Assembly: GCF_027409185.1 (NCBI RefSeq)
Contig: NC_084469.1
Span: 29,564,293 to 29,628,292 of the forward strand
Source of the DNA: Cynocephalus volans
Lineage: Eukaryota; Chordata; Mammalia; Dermoptera; Cynocephalidae
Length of the DNA: 64,000 nucleotides
Reading direction: 5' to 3'
This document shows positions 45,725 through 57,237 of the stretch, in pieces; the stretch's first letter is position 1; every line of letters starts with the position of its first letter. Made by a program: the position numbers and the translations under genes. The notes under the pieces were generated by a model. That model did no database searches. It saw only the letters and a list, made by a program, of their open reading frames with translations, and was not told where the DNA came from.

Positions 45725-46640
45725 TTTTTTGCAAAAAAAAAAAAATAAAGAGTAAAAAAAAACCAAAAAAGAATTTTTTTTACAGACTTTTAAATATACA
45801 TGTATAAAAAGTGATAATAGGAAAAAGAATGTTATTGTTTATATTATGTAAATAGTGTACACTGGAATCCAGGAGGAAATCATACATTCTGGATATGCAG
45901 CCATCATCTACTCACCTTTAAAAAAAGATTGAGTTACTATACTAATTTTTTTTAAATGAGGAAATGAATCTGGTGTGAGTGTGAAGGATGCATAGTGAGA
46001 TATGGTGTAGTGTGGTAGAGGGGTGGCAGTTTGGGACCCAGACTACTACTTCAAACAGCGAAGCCCTGATACTTTTCTGTTTTATAAATATGGGCATTCT
46101 GTAAATATTTTGTTTGGAAAAATAAGCCTTAGAAAAAAAGTAAGTATGAAAACTATGATTAGGGTATGTCTTGATATAACTTAGCATTAGTGGTTTTTCC
46201 AGACCATCATTTTGGAGACCTGGAATCCAGTCCTTCCTTTCTCTGTACAATCAACAGAGGAAGGAGGGACAGTAGAAATAGCATTTGGGAGGGGAAAAGA
46301 GTATACCGTTGAAGGGAGCCAGAAAAGTTCTCTTTGGAAGATGAAGGTTATTAGCTTACACAAATACTATATAGGCAGCCTCATAGCAAACAGGACCTAC
46401 TTGATATAAGGTATTCAAAATTTTTCGATCCAGATTATCTTTCCAGTCTTACAGCCCATATATATTTCTCCTTTTCTCCCTCTCCAACCCTCCATTTATC
46501 TTGCACCTTTCTCTCACATACAAAAATACTCCTTTTTAGCTCCACTGGAGCTATTTCATGTTCCCAGAAATTGTCTTGTACATGCATACTCCATACCTTT
46601 CTCAAGTCATTCTCTCCATCTATGTAGACTGCCTTTCCTC
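45725..46640. other. Intergenic stretch, nothing recognised
   Basis: AT-rich. A 102-codon minus frame at 45,942-46,250 has no domain. Confidence 0.35.
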
Positions 46641-46644
46641 CAGA

Positions 46645-46885
46645 CCTGTACTATCTAGTGTGGTATCTATTAGCCACAGGTGGCTATTAAGCACTTGAAA
46701 TGGGCCTAGTGTAGATTGAGATGTTCTATTAAGTGGAAAAAAACACACTGGATTCCAAAGCCTTAGGATGAGAAAAGACGAAATTAATTTCACCTTTTTA
46801 AACTTTTTTTTAATGTGGATACTACAAAATTTTAAAAATTACCTTAATGGTTCACATTACATTTCTGTTGGACAGTGCTGCCCTA
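46645..46885 (-). mobile_element. hAT-type MITE
   Basis: 'attagccacaggtggctattaagcacttgaaatggg' on the left and 'catttctgttggacagtgctgcc' on the right give the same family as the element at 17.5 kb, in a better-preserved copy. Confidence 0.75.
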
Positions 46886-47525
46886 GATCCAGGAAGTTTT
46901 GACCCTTATCTATTGACAAGGACACACTGCCTAAGCATTTTCAAATCCAAGTGTTTTAATAAGAATTATACCAACTTCAGTGAGTTTTTAGGGAAAATGC
47001 ATTTATTAGACCAAACTCTACTTAATGAACTTAATTCTTTGATCAATTTTCTATTTAGCAGAATTAAACCATTTCCTTTTTTTCTATTTTCATTTAAAAT
47101 TATTTTCATTGAGATCAGTTCTTTCCTCCAATAATTTTACAAAGAAAATTTCATTTATTTATGAGGACTTTTGGTCTTTTTTTATGTTTTCTGTTACTGT
47201 GAGCATTCTTTTGTGGACATGATTTTAACCACATGCAATTTTCCTGGGTCAAGTTTTGCATATCAAAAATGTACTGGGTACAGTTTTATCCATCAATACT
47301 TACATGCTGTGCAAATCAGTTCTCCCAGTAATATTCATTTTAAATTGGATAAAAGATCAATAGTTTATATTAATTTTTAAATCTATCCATGAGAAAATTG
47401 TGAGTTCTTCTCCAATAATGCAGGATAGTTCTATTGTCCAGGATTGCTTAACAGGATTGTTTGTCCAATATCTCCATGTCTTCTGATCACATGGTACATT
47501 TGGTGAGGCAAAAAGCAAAGGGAAG
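46886..47525. other. Low-repeat AT-rich stretch
   Basis: No gene or repeat recognised. Confidence 0.35.
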
Positions 47526-47529
47526 GTCA

Positions 47530-47835
47530 AAATATCCTTAAGGAAATATAGTTATTCTTTTAGGTGTAATAATGGAATTGCGATTATGTTTTTTAAAAGA
47601 GCTATTTTTCTTTTAGAGTAACACACTAAACAATTAATAGGTGAAGTAATGTGATAAGTAGCATGTGCTTCAAAATAACATGGAAGGGGAAAATGGGTGG
47701 GAGTATACATGAAACAAAATTAGCTATAGTTCATAATTGTCAGACCTGGTAATGGGTACATGAGGGTTCATGATTTCATTCTGCCTACTTTTTTATATAT
47801 TTGAAATTTTCCATAATAAAAAGATAAAATGATAA
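47530..47835 (+). mobile_element. LINE1: L1 3' end
   Basis: 'gggtacatgagggttcatgatttcattctgcctactttttta' and the end 'tgaaattttccataataaaaag' are diagnostic of L1M 3' UTRs. Confidence 0.8.
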
Positions 47836-47899
47836 CACAATTTTTTTTCTTTAAGTCCTTAAGGTCACAAGGCAGGGTCAAAGCGTGATTTTTTTTTTT

Positions 47900-48875
47900 T
47901 TTTTTTTTTGGTCCTTACCTTCATTCACAGCTACAAAAATGAAAATGCAAACTCCCTAATATGTTCTTAAGGCCTTGCACCTGATTCCTACCTGTCTTTC
48001 TGATCTTGTTTCCTACTACTTTTCTTTGCTGGGCTATTCAAGGAATATAATGTGGTGTCTTCTGGAACACTGCAGGCAGGAGGTCTCCTTCCTCACTTCA
48101 TTCCATATGACTAGAGTGCCTTTCATTTCCTTGGACACAGCAAATACTTTCCTGCTTCAGGGTCTTTGCACTTGCTGTTCCATGGTCTAGAATCTTGTGG
48201 CTACTGAAATCTCAGTTTAAATGTCACTCTTCAGAAATGTCTTCTCTGACTACTCTTACTAATGTAGTCTGATGGAGTTTGGATGTGTTGTCCTCCCAGA
48301 ACTCATGTGGAAATCTGATCCCCAACGTGGCAGTTGTTGGAAGCTGTTTGAGTCATGGGGCGGATCCCTCATGTATGGATTAATGCTCTGGGGGAGAGGG
48401 TAATGAGTGAGTTCTAGCTCTATTAGTTCCCACAAGAGCTGGTTGTTTAAAAGACCCTGGCACCTCCCCCCCCGCCTCTATCCTGCTTCCTCTCGCCATG
48501 TGATCTGCTTGTACCCATTGGCTGTCTGCCTGCTGCTTTCCGCCATGAGTAGAAGCAGCCTGAGGCCTGCACCAGATACAGCTGTCCCAGAATTGTGAAC
48601 CAAATAAATTACCCATCTCAGGTATTCTGTTATAACAACACAAAACAGACTAATACATTGTTCTTCCTATTTTTCTCCATTTCAATACTGTCTGTTGCCT
48701 TCATAGCTTTGTCACCATTTTTCTCTTTTCTGTGTCTTCTACCAGAATATAAACTCTATGAGCTCAGGGATTCTGTTAGTCTTGTTGATTGTGTATACTA
48801 AGCACCCAGCACAGGATCTAGCATGTAGAAGGCTCTCAATAAATATTTGTTGAATGAATGAATTCAAATTCTAGC
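47900..48875 (+). mobile_element. L2 LINE 3' end, split by a MaLR LTR
   Basis: Left: 'gcttcagggtctttgcacttgctgttcc', 'tgtcactcttcagaaatgtcttctctga'. Right: 'accagaatataaactctatgagctcagggattctg' and the terminal 'ctcaataaatatttgttgaatgaatgaat'. This order is the L2 3' end, with the LTR between. Confidence 0.92.
48270..48657 (+). mobile_element. MST/MLT1-type MaLR LTR, solitary
   Basis: Starts TGATGGAGTTTGGATGTGTT and contains 'cgccatgagtagaagcagcctgagg' with a poly(A)-type region 'aaccaaataaattacccatctcagg'. It ends 'aaaacagactaatac'. About 388 bp, full length. Confidence 0.92.
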
Positions 48876-48879
48876 CATT

Positions 48880-50980
48880 TTTAAAAAATGTCCTGCTTTA
48901 AATCACCTCCTTCATAACGCCTGCTTTAAATCCTCCAGTTGAGAATTAATCTTTTATTCCACTAGGTACACAAAGCAGACATAAAGGGGAAGAAAGATTG
49001 TTACCCTTTGCCTGGTCTATGTGGTGACACCCTAAAGTAATTTGCTACATCCTTTTGCATTATTTTTTTTATATTAGCACTTTAAAAATTATTTTTCTAT
49101 ATATATATTTTTAAAGGCTTCAAATTACAAAGAGCTGCTTTTATATATTCCTTCTATGTCTAGGCTGAGAGTTTCATTCTGTTAATAGCCTTTAATTTGT
49201 TTCTATGGCCTCTCAATGTTCATGACACATGAGGATGTCATGATGCTGAGATGAAGAATGACTGGTCTAGTTGGATCTGTCCTCATTGACCTGCTTTGGA
49301 GAAATGCAGGTGCACAAATTAATTAGCTAAAATCTCCAATTGTGAGTCCCTTGCCATGGTTCACCTTTAAAAGGACTTTGATTCATATACTTTCTATGTC
49401 CAAAAGCTACTTTCTCACCTTTACTAATTGCTTTCTATCAAATTTGCACACACAACAATGTACATTTGCCTACAAACTATAGAGGATAGATTAATTCTCA
49501 AAATAATTTTTTAACATTTGTGCTCATTGTAAGATTTTTGCTCTGGAGACACTTTCAGAAGATATTTTGTCCTCTCCCCAACGGCAATATTTTTGGAGTG
49601 TTTCTTCCAGTCAGCTTATTTGCAGAATTGTTTACATTGACACTAATTTTACTGAAGCAACCGAAACAAATGTTTCCATTTTGAAAATGTCTGCTGGAAA
49701 AATAAAGATTTGCACTTCAAATGAAAGGGGAGATTGTTAGATTGTCTTAAGTAAAACAGATGTTTATACTTAATATTTTTTCAAGAAAAATCATCGAATA
49801 TATCGATTATTAAATGTTTCCTGGATGGATATACTAGGTTCTGCACAAATCCTTATGATTGATAGCATGAATGTCCTAATTCTCCATTTTAAATAGATAA
49901 GTGTTTATTGAGATGGATCTATCATCTTAGCAGCTCACTGAAAGTGCACAGAACTGTAACACATTGCCTCACATCAAGTTAAGCATATAACACATTTAAC
50001 AAACACAGTTTTCTGTTCAGAAAAATCATAATCCAGGGAGAAAGTTTTTATACCTTCCCCCAAAGGGGGAAAGTTGTTTTTTTGAAGATTGCTATAGAAA
50101 TAAAATCTGACCTCAGTTTAGTGCATAGTTACATAATACAGATTTTAAAGTTCTCTGAATACAGGATTCTGTGAGCTCAAGGTTTATAAAGGTTAGTGCT
50201 ACATATTTGTATTGAATTAGTGTTTATCAATGTGTTTCTGATTTCTTTCTTGGTGATTTTGTTGACTTTTAGAGCATTCACGTAAAAAAAGAACTGATTT
50301 ACTCAGCTGATCAAATATTAACTAGCATGATATCAGGCAATAATAAATATTTTTAAACGGTGAAAATGAAAGGAGGGTGGATTGTTAGAACAAGGACGTT
50401 AATTTATTGTATGTTTATTGACTTATTGGACTTAAGTAACAGCACAGACCAAACATCTATGCCTCATCTTGTTGTATTCATCTAACTTGAGGATCCTAGA
50501 ACAGTAAACCAGCTAAAGACCTTCCAGGGATCATTTGATTTAGTCCCCTGCTTTCGTGAAGGTGAAAACCCAAACCCTCCAAACAATTGGCTCATGTTCC
50601 TTTTGAACCTTTCCAGGGATGAAGACAACCTTTCTTGATAAAAGGAAACTTTCTTTGTTATCAATATTCCGGCCCATAATTTATTAAACATACACACAGA
50701 CATCCCTTGTAGGGATAAAGTTCCAGATCTTTCTTTGGGCGTCATTCAGTTTCGAGACTTCCAGAGTCTCTTATGCATGTGTGTGTGACTAAGGAAAATA
50801 ATAGCTGAATCACTTCTAAAAGCGAATCCTCTGAATCAAAAACCTATAATAAAAATGAAGACAATTAAGGCATTCCATCTGTCTTTGAACCTCAACAGCT
50901 CTTCCTCCCAAGCCAACCAACCTACTCCTCTCCCCTTTCTTCTCCCAACCTGTAAAATAATCTCGCAGACCGGAGGCAAA
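48880..50980. other. Low-repeat DNA upstream of the CpG island
   Basis: About 2 kb without recognised SINEs or LINEs, unusual here. It includes homeodomain-like 'caaattaattagctaaaat' near 49,315-49,335. Such repeat-poor DNA beside a promoter often holds regulatory elements, but none is proven here. Confidence 0.45.
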
Positions 50981-51303
50981 AGGGGCAACAGCCAGGCCCG
51001 GGCTCCGCTGACTCTCGAGCCTACCGAGGCCCGGAATGCACGGGGTGTCAACGGGGAGAGCGCCGCACGGGGGCAAAAACAGGGCGGGGAGATGAGCAGA
51101 ACTAGAGTTTGTGAGGGGCCACAACAGACGACCGTCTACGAAAAAAGACCACTTCCCAAGGTTACAGAGGCGTGAGGAGCGTGAGAAAGAGCGCCTCGTG
51201 CGCAAACTCGCCCTCCGGCTCCTCAATACTGTAAGCCGCACCGGCCGCTGCAGCCCTCCCGCTAGGTGGAAGGCAGCGCGGCGCAAGACCCGGCCCAGCC
51301 CAG

Positions 51304-51313
51304 CGCATGCGCC
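51304..51313. promoter_or_regulatory. NRF1 binding site (perfect palindrome)
   Basis: GCGCATGCGC is the full palindromic NRF1 motif, common just upstream of starts in CpG-island promoters of housekeeping genes. It lies about 110 bp upstream of the likely start region. Confidence 0.8.
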
Positions 51314-51376
51314 GCAGCCCGGCCTCCGCTCCCGGCCCCCTCCCCTCCCTTCCCCTCCCTCTTCCTGGCGGGTCTG

Positions 51377-51399
51377 GGGCGGCGGCGGCGGCGGCGGCG
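51377..51399 (+). repeat. CGG trinucleotide tract
   Basis: About seven GGC units directly before the CRE. CGG tracts in 5' promoter or UTR regions can be length-polymorphic. Confidence 0.9.
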
Positions 51400-51402
51400 C
51401 GG

Positions 51403-51410
51403 TGACGTCA
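51403..51410. promoter_or_regulatory. cAMP response element (CREB/ATF site)
   Basis: TGACGTCA is the full palindromic CRE. Its place in a CpG island close to the presumed start fits the usual position of functional CREs. Confidence 0.8.
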
Positions 51411-51414
51411 GGGC

Positions 51415-51790
51415 GTTGGGGCAGCTCCTGTGACAGACGGAGCTGGAGCGGCGGGGCGGCGGCGGAGTCCGGCGGCCGAGATAGCGAGTGGGCGACCGAA
51501 CGAGCAGCGACCCGGGGGCTAGGGAGCGACAAAGAGAAAGAGAGGAGTGCTCGGGCGCGAGCGAGAGAACCGCGAGCGCCGGGCTTGGGCTCGAGCCCCG
51601 GAACGGCTGAGGAGCCCGCCTGCTCCCCTCCCCTCCCCCTCCCCGGGACCGGGCCCAGCGCGCCATCCTCCCCCTCCCTCCTTCCCTCCCTCCCTCCTTC
51701 CTCCCTTCCCTGTCCCTCCCCCCCTTCCCCGCCGGTGGATGGGAGTGAAGGACGGAAGAGGCCCTGCAGAGGCGGCGGTGCAGCGCTCCG
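51415..51790 (+). other. Probable first exon (mostly 5' UTR) of an unidentified gene
   Basis: The right edge is set by the splice donor CTCCG|GTAAGG at 51790/51791. The left edge is inferred from the CRE and is good to some tens of bases. The exon contains a 115-base pyrimidine-rich tract (about 51,620-51,735) just before the ATG at 51739. No well-known first exon is recognised. Alternatively the main transcript could start further down, near the YY1-type element at 51,954. Confidence 0.6.
51739..51790 (+). CDS. Candidate start of an open frame or uORF in exon 1
   Basis: The ATG lies in GGTGGATGG (G at -3 and +4, a favourable Kozak context). It opens 17 codons, MGVKDGRGPAEAAVQRS, that run without a stop into the splice donor, ending in phase 1. 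It could be a true N-terminus, or an upstream frame whose effect depends on the next exon. I know no protein with this start. Confidence 0.3.
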
Positions 51791-51953
51791 GTAAGGCGGC
51801 GAGGGTCTGCGCGCGCCCTTCTGTCTCCTCCACCGCGCTCGGGCGGCTGCGGGCTGGGCCCGGCCGCCTGACGATGTGGCTGCGCCGGTCCCCTCCCTCC
51901 CGTTCTCCCCTCCCCCTGCCACCGCCTCCTCCTTCTTCTTCTCTCCTCGCTCT

Positions 51954-51966
51954 CAAAATGGCGGCC
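51954..51966 (+). promoter_or_regulatory. YY1-type element overlapping an ATG
   Basis: CAAAATGGCGGCC matches the YY1 motif (AANATGGCGGC), which in mammalian promoters lies just downstream of the start site with the ATG in sense orientation. It may mark a second transcription start near 51,900-51,950. Confidence 0.7.
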
Positions 51967-51984
51967 GCGACGGCCGTTGAGTGA
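51958..51984 (+). CDS. Candidate alternative first coding exon or 8-codon uORF
   Basis: Unspliced it reads MAAATAVE then TGA. But TTGA|GTGAGA at 51980/51981 is a plausible splice donor, which would cut the frame before the stop and let the next exon extend it. If used, this would be an alternative first coding exon starting MAAATAV. This is inference only, as no downstream exon lies in the window to test it. Confidence 0.3.
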   Translation: MAAATAVE

Positions 51985-52440
51985 GAGACACGGAGGAGGG
52001 GGGCCTGTCCGGGTAGGGCGCTGCCCTCGCTCCCCTCCTCCGCGGTCGGGGTTTGGGGGGCGCCGGGCATCTGCCGCTCCACCGCGGCCCTCCCCGAGAA
52101 GAGATCGCCCTCGTCCCTCGGTGACTTAGCAAGAAAAGTATTCTCGGGTAGGAAGGGCGTGGAGAGCAGGTCGCTCTCTGATCTTGGGGAAAGGGCTCGG
52201 CCCTCCTCCTCTTCCTGGCCGCAGAGGCAAGCTCCGCAGTCCCCACCCCGCCCGCGGTTGTCGGCGCGGGGACCGGGCTCAGCCCCGCACCGCTGGGCAC
52301 CCACAGGGCCTTCCAGACGTTCCTTCCCCAGCCTGCCCTTACGATGGGTTGACCTGAGGAGGAGGACCCACCGTCTCCTGGGCTCCCCAGTGGAGTGGTC
52401 CAGCCTCTGCACCCACTGAGGAGGAGTTGTCTTTTGAGGT

Positions 52441-54450
52441 TGTTAACACAGCTTCGAGGCCTTCTGCCGTTCCCCTTCATCTAATCTAATATCGCCACTC
52501 CTTTAAGAAACGGCAGTCCCTGTGTATATGTATCTTCTTTAGCCTCCCAGGTGAGAAAATGCCTTTGAGGTTGTGGGCAGATTTTGACTTTGCCTCTAAA
52601 CGTAACAGTAGAGAAGGAGGTTTTCATAATCTGAGATATGAGAGAGCAAGTTGCCTTGGCTTTATTTGTTGTTCTGCCTTTTTTCGGTGACTTAGCAAGA
52701 AACTGCTTGGGAGGAGGGCAGGAAATTTTCTTTTGGGGTTGGGGTTTGGGTCCAATTTATATCAGTCTTTTGGTTAAGAAATGGTGCTTTTGAAGAGAAT
52801 AACCAGATTTGAGGTCTCACTCTCAATGGGCGATGTCATGCCAAGGTCCCTCCCCTCCTTTCCTTAAGAGGCAGTCGGGAGAAAATAAAGATATTACTAT
52901 TATTCTGACCTCTACTTTAAGCACACAATCCTTGAGATTCATAACCTTTTAAAGGCTAAACAAAAAAATTGTGCCATTATTGGCAATTCTGTTTTTGTTG
53001 GGCGGTGCGTTGTTTTGTGTGAATTTCTTTTTGAGGCTTGGGCGGAGGAGATCGTGCCTGGGCCTTTCATACCAGTAATAATGTCATCCCTCTCCTTTGC
53101 CATAGTAGTGTTTGCTTAATTTTTTTTTTTTTTTTTCGCTGCAGCAGGGCTTGATTGCTGCGGGGTCCAATCTCTTAATCAGGAAAATTTCCTGCTTGGG
53201 TACGTCGTAGTGATATAATGTTGAATATATATTAAAAGCTTTTACTTAAATAATTGTGGTTTGGTTTTAAGGCATTAGCTAGCTTTTAATCTCTAATGGT
53301 TATCTTTCAGGACACAGTTTTTAAAATAATTTGTAGTTGCAAATTGCAGTTTTTATTAAAGCAGAAGGCTAATCTGTATTTAGAGTGATTTATTCATGAT
53401 CTATTATGATCATTGTTTGGATTGTTCACAAGGGGAGGATCTAAAACAAATTTAAAGCTTGGTATATTTTTAAAAATCAGAAAAAGGAACTCAATTTTTC
53501 ACTTAAAATATTTCTGTATATGTTGATTTTGATGGAGCAAACCCTATTTCGGTACCTCCCCACAACCTCTTTTTTAAAAAATGGGCTAATATTTGTGGAT
53601 GCTATGAACAGCCATTGAGCGGAGAAGACTGGGTGGAGTAAGGGAGCACAGAAGCTGTGAAATGCTAGATTGCCCTTTCATAGCATTTTTCTCTTGCTTA
53701 TGTTTTCTAAGGTTATTTGATACTAATTGTTGCTACAACAAAGATATTTCTGTGTAGTAAACCTTAAAATCCACCTTTTTTGAAAGATGGGCATTGAATG
53801 GGATAAAAGCAATGTCCCTGCTCTAAAGCAGACACATATTGTCTATATGTATGTGTGTGTATATATATAAAGATAAGTATATGCATACATGTATGTATAC
53901 TCTTGTATTGTTCTAGTCAATTAAGAATAAATTAACAAAGGCCAGAAATATTTGGCAAGAAATAGTAGCAGGTATACTGCAAAAATCTAATAAGAATACT
54001 GTAGATGTTTTCTTTTACTTTAATTTGCATTAGAACAGTAAATCTATTTGTGATTTTTAAATGATGAACATCAAAGATGAGAAAAAGGAAGATAATTTTC
54101 ATCAAAGGCTCTTTATATAGACCTTTTCTCTTGTGTTGCCCCTTGAAGGGGACCTTTTTGTGAGATACTATCATAAGAGAGGGTAGGTCACCTTAATGTC
54201 TTGTATCAAGCATTCACATGAGTAGATATCTTCAAAAGAAATTCAAATTCATGTGGTAAATGTGATTTTGATGAGCCTTGTGAATGTTTGTGAATGTATG
54301 ATATATTTTTACATTTTTGTTCTCTTTAATGTGATTAGAAAGTAGAAGAGTTAATATAATGAGAAATGACTAAGGTTGGGAATGATAATTCACTATATTA
54401 TGTGTCTGATATATCCCTATTCCTACAATTTGTTGGTATAAAAGTGCACT
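52441..54450 (+). other. Presumed intron 1, low-repeat proximal part
   Basis: AT-rich DNA with few recognisable repeats, which is usual for DNA next to a promoter. No convincing exon: the longest frame (53,932-54,174, minus) is AT-rich noise. Confidence 0.5.
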
Positions 54451-54466
54451 AAGAAGGTGATTTTTC

Positions 54467-54502
54467 ATCGCTCCTCGGCCTTTTGGCTAAGATCAAGTGT
54501 AG
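54467..54502 (+). pseudogene. RNU2: U2 snRNA 5' fragment (36 nt) with target-site duplication
   Basis: The first 36 bases of U2 spliceosomal RNA (starting ATCGCTCCTCGGCCTTTTGG and ending ATCAAGTGTAG) are present, with one change, T to C at position 7. It breaks off at the end of the first 5' segment. The perfect 16-bp repeat AGAAGGTGATTTTTCA flanks it at 54452-54467 and 54501-54516. There is no A-tail. U2 retropseudogenes with 3' truncation are a known class in mammals, made by L1 machinery. It lacks most of U2, so it cannot act as an snRNA. Confidence 0.95.
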
Positions 54503-54707
54503 AAGGTGATTTTTCAGTAGATTATTAGTTGATTGGGAGCTTAAGATGATTTGGCTGAAGTAAGAGAGCTTTAGTTCCAAATGTGTGTATGTGTATCTTT
54601 CTGATCCACGTGTCAGAATCTTTTGCTTAATTTGGATGTCAATTTTTAAATTTCCTAATCCTATGTTTATAAAACTTCAATGAGATTGGGATGAATTTCT
54701 TTCTTTC

Positions 54708-54870
54708 TTTTTTTTTTTTTTGACCCGTAAGGGGATTGCAACCCCTGGCCCAGTGTGGTCCGCACCACACTCAACCCGCGAGCGCACCAGCCATCCCTAT
54801 ATAGGATCCGAACCCGCAGCCTTGGCGCTACCAGCTCCGCACTCTCCCGAGTGAGCCACGGGGCCGGCCC
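54708..54870 (-). mobile_element. CYN-type SINE, intermediate subtype C
   Basis: The tail end reads GACCCGTAAGGGGATTGCAA, shared with the copy at 28.38 kb and different from main-type dimers. TGAATTTCTTT / TGAACTTCATT flanks. Confidence 0.9.
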
Positions 54871-57050
54871 TGAACTTCATTTTTTGATAGAATTATTTAG
54901 TATCTGTTCTTTCAGGTTTGGAGATGTTTCTGGGAAGGAAAAATCAGTATCATAATTTTTTGTTTTCTAGCTAGAACATTGATATTTCATTGTCTATATT
55001 CCATTAAGAAAATAATGTGAATGTCTTATCTTTTTGTTTAAACATGATTCGTATTAATTTGTCATCTTAATAAATAAGCAATAGAAATTATGGAAGTTGT
55101 CAACATTAAGATGGAAATGCCTTAAAAAACAAACCCAAAGCAAAATCTTAGGGCAGAGTGAATTTTCCATATCTTTCCATCGAGTTCTAAAGCAGTGAGT
55201 CATGCACTCTTTTTGCCAAAGGGACTTGAGGCTCAGTTGGTTTTAAACCTAGCTGGCCATGTCTGCTTGTGGTCCTTAAAGATTTTTTACTTGCCTCTAA
55301 ATCTCTGTTATGAAAATATTTCATTATGGCAGGTAGCCTGTTTTTATTTACTTTGCAAAGAGAGAAGTAGTTAAGTTTGAAGTGGAAATTCTTTGCCACT
55401 CTTCTGATGTCTCCTACTATAAAACTGTTATTGTTCTTGTGAAGTTTCTATATTAAAATAAAACTAATGGTATATAGCATTAACTTTGAAAAGAAAAAGC
55501 AAACCTATTGTTCTCGTGAAGGGGCTTAGTTGTAGAGTGAATCCCAGTTGCTGAAGACCAGACATTTTGAGAAATCCGTATTTCATCAAGAAAGGTGCTA
55601 TATTTCATAAACTTAGTAGTTAAACTAACTGCAGTGAAGGCTTTTTGGATTGTTCTAGCTTTATTGCTGGTTTGATAGGACACTGTAACTAGTCATTTAA
55701 ATGATTTATTTTAACTTCTGCTATGTATTTAATTTTTAACCTTGGCACAGCGGTTACAGATGTTAGTTGATGTTTGTAAAATACATCATATTCACTGGAT
55801 TCAGGCATCATAAGTGCTTATCATTTTGATTTATTGTTTTCTCTTTAAAAGATGGTGGCTTTTGGTTGAAACTTATTTACTTGAGACTAGTCTGTGCATT
55901 TGTCAAGGACACTTCTGTAATGGTAGTCGGTAAAGTATTGTCATTTAACATTGCCATAAATGCTTCTTTAGAACTTTGTGAATATTGAGCTTGGTACTCA
56001 TTTTCATTTGTTTCTGTCATCTGCTTTTTGAGGTAAATTGGTATTTTTATGGATGAGAATTAAAATTTAGAAAATTTCTTTTCCTTAAGGTCATATGTTA
56101 GCTTAGTGAACAGAATGAGGTATAGTCTGAACCACTTGGGTATTGTCTTGTGTGATCAAACATTCCTATTTCTTTTTATAGCTATTGGACTTATCTTTGT
56201 TAATTTCTTTCTTTTCTATAATGGTGAAAATTTTATCACCTGTATCATTTAAATTGGCATTTATTAACATAAAGTCTTGTATTGTTGACTATTTTGCATG
56301 CATAAGGCTTTACACATTTGAGTAGGGACTCCCAGAAAATGCCTGATACTGCTTTACAGGTAATAATAAGCAAATAAATACTTGTTGCATTTGATTGAAT
56401 GCAGGGTTATGTGAAAGGAAACGTGTTATTATTTTAAGCATCTTCGTAATAGCTAACTCCAGTGATCTCTCGAGAATTAAGGTAATGGAGGGAAGAGTGT
56501 TTATTCTTCCTCCACAGAGATTTTATGTTGTCCCAGGAAACAGGATTCACACTTCTACAAAATTCAACTATGAGAAGTGAATTAACTGGACAGATTACCT
56601 GTGCATTTTGATTATCTCCTTTTGGGGTTCATATGTTGACAAAAATTGATAGTTAACTGAGACTGTAGGAAATGTTCAGAGAGACCGACTTTTCACAGTA
56701 GTGAAATTAAGAATCTGGGAAAATTTAATTTTTGAAAGCATTGTAGAATGTTTTATGTTTATTAAGATTTTGCACATTATGGATTAATCCATTTTTAATC
56801 TATGGCAAAGACAGAAGAATATGTTTTATGATTCTTGTGTTTTGTATGCATAAGGCATATCTTTTATCTCATCTTTCCATAATATTATTTTATCAAAACT
56901 ATGCTAACTATAAAAGAAGGAAGGTGAAGATAATGAGTCAGTTGTATTGATTATTTAGTTTTTTTGGTTAATTATTTTTTAAGGGTGGAGAAAGACTATA
57001 TATTTAGCATTATCAGAGAAAAATAAGCTGTTGACTAAAACCATACTCAT
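54871..57050 (+). other. Presumed intron 1, no recognised exon
   Basis: AT-rich, repeat-poor. No frame over 70 codons with coding character. Confidence 0.45.
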
Positions 57051-57054
57051 ATAT

Positions 57055-57225
57055 GATATTTTAGATTTTAATCCTGACTGCACAGTTTACTAGCTATGTA
57101 CCTTGGGCAGGAGCTTCACTTTCCTTATCTATAAATGGATGATGTTGACAGTACCTGACTCATAGGATATTTGTGACTATTAAGGTCTATAAATCCTTAG
57201 TAAATGTTTGTTTAATTATTAGGGA
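57055..57225 (+). mobile_element. MIR SINE
   Basis: 'aatcctgactgcacagtttactagctatgtaccttgggcagg' and 'ccttatctataaatggatgatg' to 'agtaaatgtttgtttaatta'. Confidence 0.88.
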
Positions 57226-57237
57226 CTTCTTTTTGTT

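Larger units (their letters stand above)
50985..52440 (+). promoter_or_regulatory. CpG island promoter of an unidentified gene
   Basis: The base composition changes sharply from AT-rich to GC-rich with dense CpG, densest at about 51,180-52,090, then returns to AT-rich by about 52,450. There is no TATA box at a suitable position. The island holds NRF1, CRE and YY1-type sites and a CGG tract. The probable direction is plus, because a strong splice donor follows the likely start region and the next 11 kb look intronic. Long frames on both strands (up to 368 codons, Arg/Pro/Gly/Ala/Ser-rich) result from the GC content. Transcription of the opposite strand cannot be excluded. I do not recognise the exon. 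Confidence 0.9.

Noticed and set aside
51111-51794. Plus-strand 227-codon open frame in the CpG island
   Set aside because: It runs through the presumed promoter, CGG tract and pyrimidine tract, with Arg/Ser/Pro-biased composition and no domain.
50816-52412. Long minus-strand open frames (up to 368 and 297 codons) across the CpG island
   Set aside because: They overlap other long frames in several phases on both strands, are Arg/Gly/Pro/Ser-rich low complexity, and arise because stop codons are rare in GC-rich DNA. No domain or homologue is recognised.
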